Part shown: in pieces, positions 21,922 to 33,562 of the stretch | How the letters are laid out: every line of letters begins with the position of its first letter | Position numbering within the stretch: position 1 is the first letter of the stretch | NCBI GenBank assembly: GCA_024516155.1 | Contig: JAJJXM010000045.1 | Span: 186,001 to 250,000, forward strand | DNA length: 64,000 nucleotides | Direction: 5' to 3' | DNA from: Pyronema omphalodes | Lineage: Eukaryota > Ascomycota > Pezizomycetes > Pezizales > Pyronemataceae | Notes under the pieces: model-generated | Database searches by the model: none | Told to the model about the DNA's origin: nothing | The model's input: the letters and a program-made list of their open reading frames with translations, nothing else | Translations under genes and position numbers: made by a program

Positions 21922-24727
21922 TTATGATATCTTTCTAAGGATGTACTTCGCCCATTCTTCCCCGTCGAAAGAAACGAAGACTACCTGGTTGAAAATCCGA
22001 AATTCATGTAGCCCGCAACATCCGGGATTTTCAATGAATTCATCGGCTTGTTTGGATGTCATGGATTTGAAGGATTCGTTTTGGACACTGCGCAAGGGAT
22101 AGACTTTGGTTATTCGGGACGATTTTTGATGGGTTCGTGACCATCGCTCTCGGCTGCGGATAAGTATGTAGGGTCGGGTTTCGCCTTCGGCTACTATTAC
22201 ACGTTTGGGGGAAATCACGGGCCGCGGTTGGGAGGGATATTGTCGGTAGCGCAAAGGTAGGGTATTAACTCGGTTGAAACGGAGATGACCAGGCTGGAAA
22301 AGACGGGTTATGTCAAAGAGCTTAGGAAATCGTTCTTTGCGAGATGGAGATTTATATGCTGGATAATTCTTTTTCTTGTGGTTGTGTAGTCGTTTTTCGG
22401 CGGGATTATGGAATGTTTCTTCGTCGCTATCACTATCGAGTGACGAAAACGTAAAATTAGTAAATACGCTATCAACAACCTAAGCGTTTACTTACATCAA
22501 CAAACCGTCTCGATCATATCGTCCCTTTCCCTCATCAACAACGTTTACGTTTTGCTCTTCCTCACTATCTTGTAATTAGCAAAAGTACCACAGACATACA
22601 AAGGGGATTACCAACATAAGAAACCCGTCTGAATCGTATCTTGATTCATCAACATCCTCAGCACACTCTTGTCTCCACGCATCGATATTTTTGTGATTAT
22701 CGTTGTAGAGGGTACCTACCGGAAGCGTATGACTTGATATCATACGGATATTGTCTAGGGGATAAAATCTTCCGTTCTTCGTGTTTCCGTAATCGTTGAT
22801 CCGATATTCATTGTTTCGATGGGTTTCTCCATCACTATGAAAGCAGCGAGAAATAACGTTAGCATTGTCACCATTCATAATCCAGGGCTCAGAGTTAAGG
22901 CAACTTACATTCCCAAACTATTAATCCCGTGGTCGACATGCACGTTTTCCTTATCGTCTTCATTGTTGTAGTATTTATAAACCGGCAGAGTTTGGCTGCT
23001 GATTAAACGCTGATTAGAAGTCGCATGTTTAAGGGATACTTCATTTCCTTTTTTGTCAACCCAATATTGTCGATTTTCAGGTTCAAGACCAGGTTCCAAA
23101 ACCTTTAGATCAGCTTTGGATGGCCTAAATCATCGAACCATAACATTAGAAACAAGACCGTTGGTACACAATTGAAGGGTCCACTTACACAACCGTATGA
23201 ATTGACGCCGGATAAACCGTTCTATTATCATAATCATCGTTCTCAATATCTTCCTCGTGATCATTCTCACCATAATCTTCATAGTCAACATATGGTCGTG
23301 GTTGCATAGGTAATGTTCGACTAGTCGCAACAACGCGGGGATTACCACTATTATCAGGACCATCATTTCCGCGTTCATGGAAAGGATACGGTAAAGTCTG
23401 ACTAGGAATTATGCGCGGATGATGAACTTCTTCTGCTTCTTCTGGGTTGACGCTGTAGTCAGGCCCGAAGACATCATCTGGATGTCTATTCTCTGGACGA
23501 TGAAGTGGATTATGTTGTTCTGGGTTGACGCTGTAGTCGGGCCCGAAGACATCATCGGGATGTCTATTCTCTGGACGATAAAGTGGATTATATTGCGGCT
23601 CTGGTGCCGGGAATTCTTGATACCTACCATGCCTTTCCATTAGCCCATTTCTCTCAGCGGCCCAAGAGACAAGCCGAATTTCCCTGCTCCTCTGATATCA
23701 CAGGAGAGATTGAGACTTACAACGTAAAAACCGGCGGCGGACCATAAAGCTGTTCAAAAGCGGCATTCCAAGGCCGCATATCACGGACCCTTCTATTCCG
23801 ATGTGGGGTAGGAGTAAACTGAAGCCGGGAATCCATAGTGCGTGGTTTAATTTCTCCCAAAACCTGTCGTACGGGCTGGCGGTGGTGGTATTGGTAATCG
23901 TAATCGTAATCCTCCTGCGGTTGGGAAATGTACTCTCCTCTGGCATATGCCCGTGGGTTGAGGTCTCCGAGAACTTGTCGTGCGGGTTGAGGCGGGTGAT
24001 ATTCCTGATGATCTACGGCGTATTGACGGGGGTCAATTTCACCCAGAACCTGCCGCTGCGGTTGGTGGTACTGGTGGTTTTCCTGCTGTACACTATATCG
24101 ACGGGGGTCAATTTCACCCAGAACTTGTCGCTGCGGTTGATGCTGGTAATATTCCTCCTGATCTACGGCGTATTGACGGGGGTCAATTTCACCCAGAACC
24201 TGTCTCTGCGGTTGATCATACTGGTGATATTCCTCCTGGTGTCCACTGTATCGACGGGGGTCAATTTCACCCAGCACCTGTCTCTGCGGTTGATCATTCT
24301 GATGGTTTTCCTGGTGTACGGTATAGCGATGGGGGTCAATTTCACCCAGAACTTGTCGCTGCGGTTGGTGTGGTGATTCCTCCTGATCAACGGCGTATTG
24401 ACGGGGGTCAATTTCACCCAGAACCTGTCTCTGCGGTTGATCGTACTGATGGTTCTCCTGGTGTACACTGTATCGACGGGGGTCAATTTCACCCAGAACC
24501 TGTCTCTGCGGTAGATCATACTGGTGGTTTTCCTGGTGTACACTATATCTCCGTGGGTCAATTTCACCCAGAACCCGTCGCAGGGGTTGGTCGTAACGAT
24601 ATTCCTCTTGAGCCTCCGAATATTCCTGGCTATCCCATGGTTCATTATCATAGTGGTTCAGCGGAGTATATTCAACAGGAACCGCCGGCGGGGTCCGAGG
24701 AAGTTCCACGGGAGATAGGTTATACAT
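21922..24727 (-). CDS. repeat protein with ten VLGEIDP-type units, six exons
   Basis: Exons on the minus strand are 24727-23721, 23632-23189, 23124-22909, 22834-22616, 22564-22496 and 22432-21922. They sum to 822 codons with no internal stop. Most donors are GTAAGT; the exon 4 donor (GTTGGT) is weak. Exon 1 encodes ten 25-residue units of the type VLGEIDPRRYSVHQ. Exons 2-4 repeat a short S-x-T-L-P motif (PSQTLP, TSRTLP, SSQTLP, SSHTLP). Several exon junctions fall after AT and before T, as in duplicated exons. The C-terminal exon is basic and globular-looking, with RPYILIRSRERW and FNQVVFVSFDGEEWAKYI. The same frame is open upstream of the ATG to about 25045 but offers no earlier ATG; a TATAAA lies near 25094. 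No family recognised. It sits between the arms of the inverted duplication. Confidence 0.72.
23850..24575 (-). repeat. 75-bp coding tandem repeat, about ten units
   Basis: The plus-strand block ggtcaatttcacccagaac recurs every 75 bp, for example near 24031 and 24106. Each unit encodes 25 residues centred on VLGEIDP, and units vary mainly in the Tyr/His/Gln-rich spacer. A period divisible by three keeps the frame when units are gained or lost. Confidence 0.92.
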
Positions 24728-26319
24728 CCTATTATCCGCTTCTGAGAACCGACGGAAATGTCCACGATTTCTTGGTGGGTTTTGGATGGGACCATTTTCC
24801 GCAGCGGCGATAGCCTGGGAAAGTCGCAGTTCTAGGTTGTTGGATAGGGAGAACCGTCGAACATGTGCGGGACCTTTGCGGCGGATGGTGTTGATGGGGT
24901 AACATTGCCGCGGTTTTCCGGGGTTGGTGCCGAGATATACGGTATTTGGGATGACCAGATGACCAGATGACTGAATTAGTATGATGTTGAGATCGCCGTG
25001 GGGTATTTGGATTAGATGGTTGATGGTCGATGAGAGGGAAAGGGATTAGAAGGAAGATCGATAGAGAGGTTTAAATGGCAGCAGGATTTATATGGGGAAT
25101 TTAGTTCATGAGTGCCCGGGGACGTAGTCAACACGATATTGCGGGTTTTGGTTGCCATGGTGATTTTTGAGAGATTTTCACACGTCCCGGAGAATTAAAT
25201 AAACCATGTGGCAGTGCTGTATTGTGGCTTGGCCCGTCTGGATGAGGGTGAAATCTGGGGGTCCACAATACCCATAGACTGTGGACTGGATCGGCTGGGA
25301 CGAAATTGGGTACTGTTGGAGTTCAAATTGTCACCTGAATACACTAAAGATGGCATAATGACATGATCAAGTTGTAGGAATACTACCAGGGGTTTATTCG
25401 AATAATTGTACTCCGGTCAACCCCAAATGGCGACGAATTTCGCTTAGGAACCCTGATGTTTCGATGTCCCTGATTTAACCATCTTTCGGCAATCCGTATC
25501 ATACTTCTCTTCGTGCAGCAGAACTTTCATGGTTAAATATTATCGACTTTCGAACTTGATCCATGATACGATAGCTTAACTCTGCCACTGTCACGGCGCC
25601 TCACCCTGGTCCACCACTACACCTATCACCTTGACTGGGGCAGCCTTTGATTCTTTCCATGGTTCCCAAATCAAAGGCGATACATAGTGGTTCTGGAGAA
25701 ACCGGTCTTGGGGATATCGGTATTTGATATTATGCCACATCGGGCCAATATGCTTGAAAAATGCCTCGATTATTCTCTATGGATTCTGTAAGTCTAGTAT
25801 TAATCGAAGGTAAAGCAAAACCAATAATAAGAGAATAAACACGAAAGAAACATAACCAATCGTAAGAAAAATTAGGAGAAAACATACAAGTCAAATGCAA
25901 AATATTCAATAGAAAAAGATGAAATAGCCAACACTTAAAATCCCTCGCCACGATTTCCAGTCATAACTGATAACGACCTCAATGTTTTTCCTTTGTGTTC
26001 TGCTTTACATGCTGGCTGCTGTACTTTTCCTTACAGCTTTACCCATGCCTTAGCCGTCGGCAACGTAGACCCTGCCCGAGCCACCGTACCAAGAATGACG
26101 CCATTATTCTTGCTCCATCCCGCGCACGTTTCTTCTTTACATGAAGACCTATTTCTTGAGTAAAACTTCAGCACAAAGTAATAAAAATAGGAACAAACCA
26201 ATGAGGGGCATATTACCTGACTGCCGGTCTTAGAAATTGGAGTTGTGACCCGGTTACCTCTGTACGATACATATTCAGCTACTAATCATTAATCAGCCTG
26301 CATTCAACATGTTTTGCAA
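24728..26319. other. upstream region of the repeat gene, no supported gene
   Basis: The first 320 bases continue the open frame of exon 1 without an ATG and are probably 5' leader. A minus-strand TATAAA lies near 25094. Beyond that the sequence is AT-rich with no coding signal up to the right arm of the inverted duplication. Confidence 0.5.
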
Positions 26320-28330
26320 TGGACAGAAAAACAGTGACTCGTTTGGCGAAGAGATATTTGTGCTCATGAAAATCTCCAGAGTTTTGGTGTGCTTACCGGG
26401 ATATTTTATTCCCTCCTACCGGGCTGAATGATAAAGATTGCATATATGTACGTTGGTTGATAGCGTTGTTATTGAGCCAAAGGTTACTAAGAATGCGATT
26501 AGTATATGGAGTAATCTGTGCAACATTGTAGAGTGTTTCGGAACAGATCCCGTATCGCGTTCCCACCGGCAGCTTGGCATGCGGCGGCGACGGTGCGGCG
26601 AACTTGTACACTTCCACCTCCACGATCGGGCCGGAACATTTCCCCGCCGCTTGAAAATTCCCATGTGAACGGCACAATGGCCGCCTTAGAGTACATATCT
26701 ATTTGGCCGCCGGCAAACTCGGCATTGCGCAGCGGCAAAGACACGGAATCGAACCAGCAGCACGGCCAATGTTTTGTCCTCTTCTGAGGTAAAGGCTTCC
26801 CCCTTTCCCACTTTCGCTCGATACAGGCTAAACCCCAGTCACTTCCATACCAAGAGGTCGGACTATTCTCAGGATGAGTGTTAACAAATCCACAATAGCT
26901 CTGACGGTGAAGTGCGAGGAAGATCAACGCAGGCATCGTGTGATAGTCTATGACAAGAGTTATTGTCTTTGGACGAGTGATGTCTTCTACATTCTTAGAT
27001 TAGGAAAATCTTGACTTCGTGATGTTCTTCGTGATGTTCTTCGTGGTGTTGTGTAGGACATGGTGAGGAGGTTGTGGCGATGCTATTCAGTACTGGATGT
27101 CAATTGAAGAGAGCAGGGGGAGGAGAGGGGCATTTAAATGTTATTTCAGTTGCGATTAAACCACACTTAATCTTCGATGATATCATCTGCTAAACGTCAT
27201 GCCCTCATTCACGCCCACGATCCGCTGCCGACATCCGCTAAAACCGCCGACGCCGCACTCTCAACCAATGATATCACTGGCCTATTATAATACTAGCCTT
27301 ACCTCCAAAGCCCCGACTCCCGCCTTACAATGTTTCACCGTTCACTTACAGCCATCACCAGAACCCACGGCCCCCGTGGCAGTTAGATTAAGCAAAGTAC
27401 GGGGTGAGGCGTAATTTGACAGGAGGTGGATCGTTGGTTTCACGCGATCCGCAGCTGCTCTTCACTTTGCCAGTATAGCGGCGCTCATAGAATCGGTAAC
27501 TATCGCACCCATCACCCAGTGTCGTCGACGTCATCAGCTTACCCGCAGGGCTATGCGAGCTCCGATGACTGAGAACCATGAATGCGAAACCTTCATCACA
27601 ATTAATCGGATGAAATCTCCATCTCCATATCCATCCACGCTCCCAAACATCGGAAGCTTCTCAGTCGACAAGTTTTCCGCCTCAGAATTCACAATTCTAC
27701 CAGAGATATCTCTGTTCAGGCCGGTAGATATTCGACATGAAGGGGATGGTTGTGTAAGACCAAATCTATGAGGATCCCAGCTAACCTCAGGTTCATAGGT
27801 ATTCGGAAGTATAGCAGGAATGATACAGAGCCAGCATCGTCCAAGTCTTTTTTTGACCCCATAAAGTGTTGGCCAATAATGCCATGATTGTGCGCGAGGC
27901 TTTCTATAGAACACCAGCGTGTTCAGAACAATATTTGATGGCGTCAGCTGTGGAGTTGATTTCAGTCCTTTAGATTTTTCTCGGGACTGCAAGCGATGCA
28001 ACAATGCGGAGAGAGTCACGGGTTGAGGATAAACATAGATAAGGTCTAAGTCAGCTGGAATAATGCACGCACTACTAAAGCAAATATTTTGCGCCGAAGC
28101 TACTTGATCTATCACATTTCACTCCCTCCAGTTAATTTGGAATACTTCTCTGCGTTGGAAGATTGCTAACTACCACTTCCACGATGCTTTCGCGCACACT
28201 AACAGAATCGAAGTCCGGTATAATTGCCAACCTCACGCAACGGTTTCGAGCGACTCGTTGGGGGAGGAGGTTGGTAAGGGAGAGAAACCAGTCACGGTAC
28301 TGCATAATCGAAACAGCTGATGAGCAGCCT
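26320..28330. repeat. right arm of the large inverted duplication
   Basis: This is the partner of 17100-21295 in opposite orientation. It is compact: the inner repeat occurs once and the two-exon gene of the left arm is absent. The region between the arms (21296-26319) contains the repeat-protein gene at 21922-24727. Confidence 0.8.
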
Positions 28331-28380
28331 GATGAAAAACTATCCGAAGTACCCGCCGAATCGCCTATCGAAGAACGCAC
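27534..28380 (-). pseudogene. gene remnant in right arm, homologous to 17103-17547
   Basis: Two open segments on the minus strand (28380-28132 and 28115-27534) are homologous to the plus-strand remnant in the left arm. The first contains VARNRCVRLAIIPDF; the second contains DLDLIYVYPQPVTLS, LVFYRKPRAQSWHYWPTLYG and DGYGDGDFIRL. A short intron or a frame break around 28116-28140 would be needed to join them. Family unknown. Confidence 0.4.
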
Positions 28381-29245
28381 AAAACCGACCGAATATCTCG
28401 GGCTTGATAATCTCCTTACTGAAGACTACTTGACCCAGTTTCAAAGTATGGAACCGAAGGGGGAGGCAGAAACTTGTCAGTCCGAGTATACGTATCATGA
28501 GCGCGAGCAAAATTACGATATCATGCCGCTATAATTAATCTGCCAGTCACTGGAGATGATAGAGCTCTCCATGTGTCGCAGCCTAGGGTCCTCAATATTC
28601 AGCACCCAGAACCCCAAAAGCCTCTACTGAAAACTCTGGAACTCCTGCAAAATGAACCAATGGACCCAAATTGCTCTTTGCTGGTCTCCGTCGGAAATAG
28701 TGACCCGCGACATTCATCTACGGGGTATCATACGGCACTGGAGAATCCTGACATCAAATCTGCCCCACGATTGCAGCTTTCAAAAGCGGAGACACTACAT
28801 TGCCTTGAAGATACGGGTTCCTTGTCACGCAGTTTTCAATCATCGCCGTGGGACGCAGCATATGAGAGTGGGCGTAAGAACTATTAACGCGGAGATGGTA
28901 CTAGAGGAGGGGCTATTCAGGATAGAGATACTAGACATTATAATGATACCCAGACTGTGGTAACGCACCGCTCTCTTACGACTAACAGCTTGCTTCCTCC
29001 TCATGTCCCTGGGAGGCCCCGGAGTAGGCACCCTGGCCTGGAGCTCGCTGGTCAAACCAGCCATCGAACCGATACCAGCTCCACAGCCTCTCCTCTACCC
29101 ACCTCGCAATATCCATTGGAATATCATAACTATGGGCAGAAGATAGTCATAAGATGGAATAATTACGGTAGCGGCCGCTCACCGCCTACAGCTCTTCATC
29201 TTCCGCAATGCCATCAGCAGGTAGACTCCGCGGCCACACAGCTAT
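28290..29245 (+). pseudogene. decayed gene of unknown function
   Basis: Plus-strand segments read like one protein with breaks: a segment ending SEYTYHEREQNYDIMPL (28534), another in a shifted frame (QPRVLNIQHPEPQKPLLK, about 28573-28887) and a Pro/Ser/His-rich tail (to 29245). Between 28890 and 28975 the best-fitting frame holds a dense cluster of stops in a Gly/Tyr-rich stretch. The start is uncertain because it overlaps the right-arm remnant on the other strand. No family recognised. Confidence 0.35.
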
Positions 29246-30297
29246 AGGTTCAACATTGGCAATATCAGGATTCCTGGCTTATCTGAAGAAAACTTACGGC
29301 AGGTCCTTTGCTAATAATCATCATGACCAGATATCATAATGACGAAAACTTTGCCGGTACAGTAATCAGTGCACCCGACCCACGACGTAGGAACGTTACG
29401 TTGGTATGACCTCTACCTTCATAGCTACGAATATTTACTCATATGGCAGTGACCCGCCGTTCGTTACTTAACTGCCGCAAAGCATACCACAATCTCAGCC
29501 AGCGTCGATGGACGGCAGTAAACCACCGGGAAGATTTGACGATGGGATGGGATTTATCTTTACATATTTTCCCCCCTAATGAATAGGGCTGATGGTGTAA
29601 GGGTGGGATTGGGATAATTAATGAATTGAAATACAGTATAATAGCTCGCATACTGAGGAGTTACGGGCGTGAATTGAGGACACAAAAGAAAAGATTCCAT
29701 TATTGAAATAAGGATGCACATTATGAGGGTGGTATCTGAGCGCCAGAGCCTGGGGTACCACGCTGGAGATGTACCGGGTGCTCACATAGTGGTCTCGGTG
29801 CACTTATGGCTCAAATATTGCAGGTTGCTATTTCCGTACCTATTTTAGTTTTTGTTTTTTTTCCTTCGTACTTTTGTCTGCTTTCGTATTTCATCCAATT
29901 ATTCTAAATCCATTCTCTCATTGCGCATTTACTACTTTTCCCTTTTCCCATAACAAGACAGAGTGATCAATGCTGCCAGTGATATGAATTGCGTGATACT
30001 TCCTGACTACACTGTATTCCCTGCGAACGAAAAAAAAACAGCCTCATAGACTCAAGTCGACGTGGGCAGTATAGATAATTTGCTTTGTTCCTGTATCCTA
30101 CTGCATGCTAAACGACTGTAATCCATCATCCTGAGTATGTGTATCAACAGTATTCTAGAACCAAGATGACAGGACTACATATATATACCCCTCGACACTG
30201 AGCATTTCAGGCACAACACACTTAAAATCAATCACATTCAACAACTTACACAATCACACAATTACCAGAAGCCCATCACACCTATATCATATCCAAA
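29246..30297. promoter_or_regulatory. intergenic with promoter of gene X
   Basis: No gene is visible. A TATA-like run atatatata (30179-30187) lies about 110 bp before ATG 30298. The leader between them is C/A-rich and pyrimidine-patterned as in fungal leaders, and the start context CCAAAATGG is strong. Confidence 0.6.
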
Positions 30298-31325
30298 ATG
30301 GCTTACGAGAGCTACTCCTATGAGCGTGAGGAATACACCATCGTTTCCAACACCCCCAACAGCGGCTTAGGCAGCGGTTTCCCCTCCATCGGCTCCAGAT
30401 CCCAACTCCCCGCATTAAGTGCCGCACCATGGCCCGGCAGTTCAAGCGGTAGTTTCGGGGGACCTCAAACCATGCGAGCAATCACCGGAGGACCAACAAA
30501 GAGCAGTTTCTCCAGCAAGCCTTCAAGTCGAGCAACAACCTTCGCAGCATCCTCACGACCAGGCTCAAGCCGAGCGCCATCACGAGCCGGAACAACCGCC
30601 CCCTCTATGCGCGCTGGCTCCATCCGTTCTACCCCCGGTTCATCCCGCATCTCCAAAGCTCCCGATAGCTTACTCCTCTACAAGCAATCCGGAGCACCAT
30701 CCGGGCGCGCTTCAACTACCGGGATCCGACCCATCGGCACCGCCATCCCCCCGTCTCAACCATCTCCCGCCACGGCAATGCCTGCAGCGTCGAACCGCAA
30801 CCAAGCGGCTACAGTGCAGCAACCATTATCCGCGGTATGTCACCTCCACGATCAATGCCAGGTTCTGCAATCTGTGGTTCAACCGGGTTATCGCCATCCA
30901 TCAGATCTGCGTCTACTGCAAGACCTATGTCGAAGGCTGCGGGTACCGCGAGGTCGTTGAAACCTATGTCCTCCAGTGCTGGCATGGCGAAATCGTTGAG
31001 GCCTATCAGTATCAGTAGTATGGCGGGTTCGGCAAGGTCGATGATGCCGAGGAGTAGTATGCCAGGTACGGCCAGGTCGTTGAGACCTATGAGTAGCATG
31101 GCGGGTAGTTCGAGATCCATGATGCCTATGAGTAGCATGCCAGGTACGGCGAGGTCGTTGAGACCTATCAGTAGCATGGCGGGAACGGCGAGATCGTTGA
31201 GACCTATGAGTAGCATGGCGGGTAGTTCGAGGTCTTCAGGTCCGATGAGTGTTGGCAGTATGGCTAGGACTTTGAGGCCGGGTTCGTCGAGGAATGGGGG
31301 GATGAGTACATCTAGTCGTCGTTGA
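30298..31325 (+). CDS. gene X copy A: Ser/Arg/Pro-rich protein with 13-residue repeats
   Basis: ATG 30298 has a strong context and begins MAYESYSYEREEYTIV. The first half is Ser/Thr/Pro/Arg-rich. The frame then ends early at 30960, whereas the next frame stays open from upstream of 30837 to 31325 and encodes about eight degenerate units of the type MAGSARSLRPMSS. The two halves join if the C tract at 30747-30752 has seven rather than six bases; the duplicated copy does have seven (41199-41205). So this copy carries a one-base deletion or a consensus error. The family is unknown; composition suggests a disordered, strongly basic protein. It straddles the left breakpoint of the tandem duplication. 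Confidence 0.6.
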
Positions 31326-33562
31326 TGACGGTCTTGCGGATTAGGGATGGAGGCGTTGTGGATTCTCGCGATGGACCTTCTTTTATATAGACTTGATGAT
31401 AGTTTTTATAGTGTAGCTTTTATTGGTATTTAGTTTAGTATATAAAACTGCATTGAAAATTATAAATAGTAGCCACGAAAGTTTGAATCATAAGGTGTCA
31501 CTGGGATATCCAATTATGCTTGCCGAGTGAATCATCAAATATCACGTATCGTCGATGTGAGGTCCAGATATTACATAAAAATAGAGGAGAAATTCCCTGG
31601 ATCTTCAGATATTCAGGGTCGATGCTGCTCATCTACTTCGGCTTCTTAGATCGGAATTTGTCCGTCGCTGAAGGGCATTTAAAGCGCATCATCACCACCC
31701 ATCACTCCACCACTACTGAATATGTAGAAGACACAACCAAAGCCATTTAATGTATACAGGGTCCTGAAAAGATAATTTGACGAATTTAGATGGTCACAAT
31801 GAAGGTTGAGGGGAAGACTGAAAGTAATGGACCTCTTTCAAGATGATCGCTGTACAAAAGCGATCCTTGACTGCCTGAGTGCTACAGAAATTCGAAGGCG
31901 CTACGAAAATGCAAATTAGAAAGAAGCATAGATGTATAGATGTATAGATCTTTCTGTATGATTATAAAGCACACACTATTTTTTCTTGTGACTCCGGCGG
32001 TCCGCTTTAACGCGACTTAACCTAGACGAGAACTGCTTTTTAGTTGTTATTATATCTGTCTATTTCTGCTGTTTTTGATAATTGGGGACGAAAATGGGAC
32101 ATAGGAGACAGGGGCGCCTCATCAGGAAGCTTTAGCTTCGAGGACAGGAACAGGTTGTGATATTTGTGTTTTACCGACCCGCATAAGCCTTGGAGGCCTC
32201 CAACGGATGTATGATTAAGAAATAAAAAAAAAATTAAAAAAAGCCATTTAATTCCTGACTCTAATCGACTTACTTTAGAATTTTCGGCTGGTGTAAGCTG
32301 ATTTTTATTTACTTCAAACACCATCTACACCACGGTGTAATGACCCGCGGTGCACAAGCGTCGAGAGATGCAGCGAAGTTGTGTCGCCCATAAAATAAGT
32401 AGTACTGCACCTCTTGTCACGGATCGTCCCTAGGAAGAGAGGGAGACCCCGGCAAATAAGAGAATAAAGGGGAGAGGAGGAAGATAGTAGTAACGAGTAA
32501 GGATTGTATTGCCTTGTGTCGGTATGAAACGGGACGGAAAGGAAGGATGGAAGGATGAACGGATGGACTCGTGGGACGGAAGAGGAATTAGATTGGAGGA
32601 ATAACGGGTCGGGGAGAGAAGCGGAGGAAGCGAGGGATATCTCGGGGAGAAGGTCGGACTGAAAGGACGGAAAGATGCCAAGGGGAATAGGGGAGAAGCA
32701 CGGGAGTTATGTCTGGAGGAAATGGGGGACATGTAGTTGAGGAAAGTTGTATTTAAAGGAGAAAATGCCGCGGAGTAGAAGTGTTCCTGACTCAAGGTCT
32801 TGCATTCTGCTCTCACAGTCTAATACAAAAGTCGTCGACCCCTTGTCTCGTCTTTGCTGTCCTGCCTAGAAGTGAATCATCATGGTTCACTCGCCCGGTC
32901 TCGACTTCCCTCCAGAGCGAGTTCCCTGCAGAGCGAGTTCCCTGTTCCAGTCTTTTGTCCAGCAGCCCCGTTATACCGCTCTTTCATCCTGGCCAGTGAT
33001 TTATCTGATCAACGAATTCCAGCATCCTCTTTCTCCCATATTTGTATCTCCGATAATCCCAATAGTAAGTTATATCAGGTCATCGTGAAAGGGAAGACAA
33101 AACGCGCGGATGTTTACTTGGTTGATAGACGCATAACCGTTTCTAAATAACGATTGTGGTGCGGTCCTTTAATGCGGTCTCTTACCTTATTGATTCTTTC
33201 TTTGTGTTTCAAATCACTCTAGTATTGTATAGCCTTTTTTTGTTAAATTCAAGGAATGTTGATGTATCAAGGTACGGAATGACCGGATAATACCTCATTG
33301 CAGCTTCAAAGCCGGTTGACTATTAATAAATACATTACGTGCGGTACTGTCATTGCAGACGCTTAACAAAAAGTATAATAATCTAGAGAGCAATAAACAA
33401 AATTCTGACCAAAAGGCATTATTCGCATTAAAATGATAACTTCAAGCTCCAATGTGCCCGGTTACTCTTCCATCAAATAGCTTGTCGTTACACCCGACTA
33501 TTACCTTGGGAATGTCTTTCTCGAAAGCTGAACAAAAATCTTTTAGCGTCCTTAAAACTGCC
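31326..33562. other. noncoding block between X and Y (unit A)
   Basis: No supported gene except a short conserved frame (32854-33150) listed separately. The part 32336-32890 begins TGTAATGACC, has purine-rich direct repeats of gga/gaagg type, a tatttaaa box near 32751 and a pyrimidine-rich end, so it resembles a solo LTR of an old retrotransposon; no target duplication was found. The empty site of the DNA transposon of unit B is at 31974-31977 (cact). Confidence 0.5.
32854..33150 (+). CDS. short conserved open frame, unknown
   Basis: The C-terminal 38 or so codons, including SKLYQVIVKGK and DVYLVDRRITVSK, are open here and in unit B (ending 51620). The N-terminal part differs in frame because unit A has a 16-bp direct duplication near 32920-32945. 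No ATG opens the shared frame. It could be the last exon of a small gene or chance. Confidence 0.25.
   Translation: MLSCLEVNHHGSLARSRLPSRASSLQSEFPVPVFCPAAPLYRSFILASDLSDQRIPASSFSHICISDNPNSKLYQVIVKGKTKRADVYLVDRRITVSK

Noticed and set aside
23850..24575. regular 75-bp repeats as a CRISPR array
   Set aside because: The repeats are coding, have no unique spacers and lie in a eukaryotic gene.
23980..24813. 277-codon plus-strand frame with GGQFHPEP repeats, and the 191-codon frame beside it
   Set aside because: Both are antisense shadows of the 75-bp coding repeat; a repeat without stops in one frame often lacks them in others.
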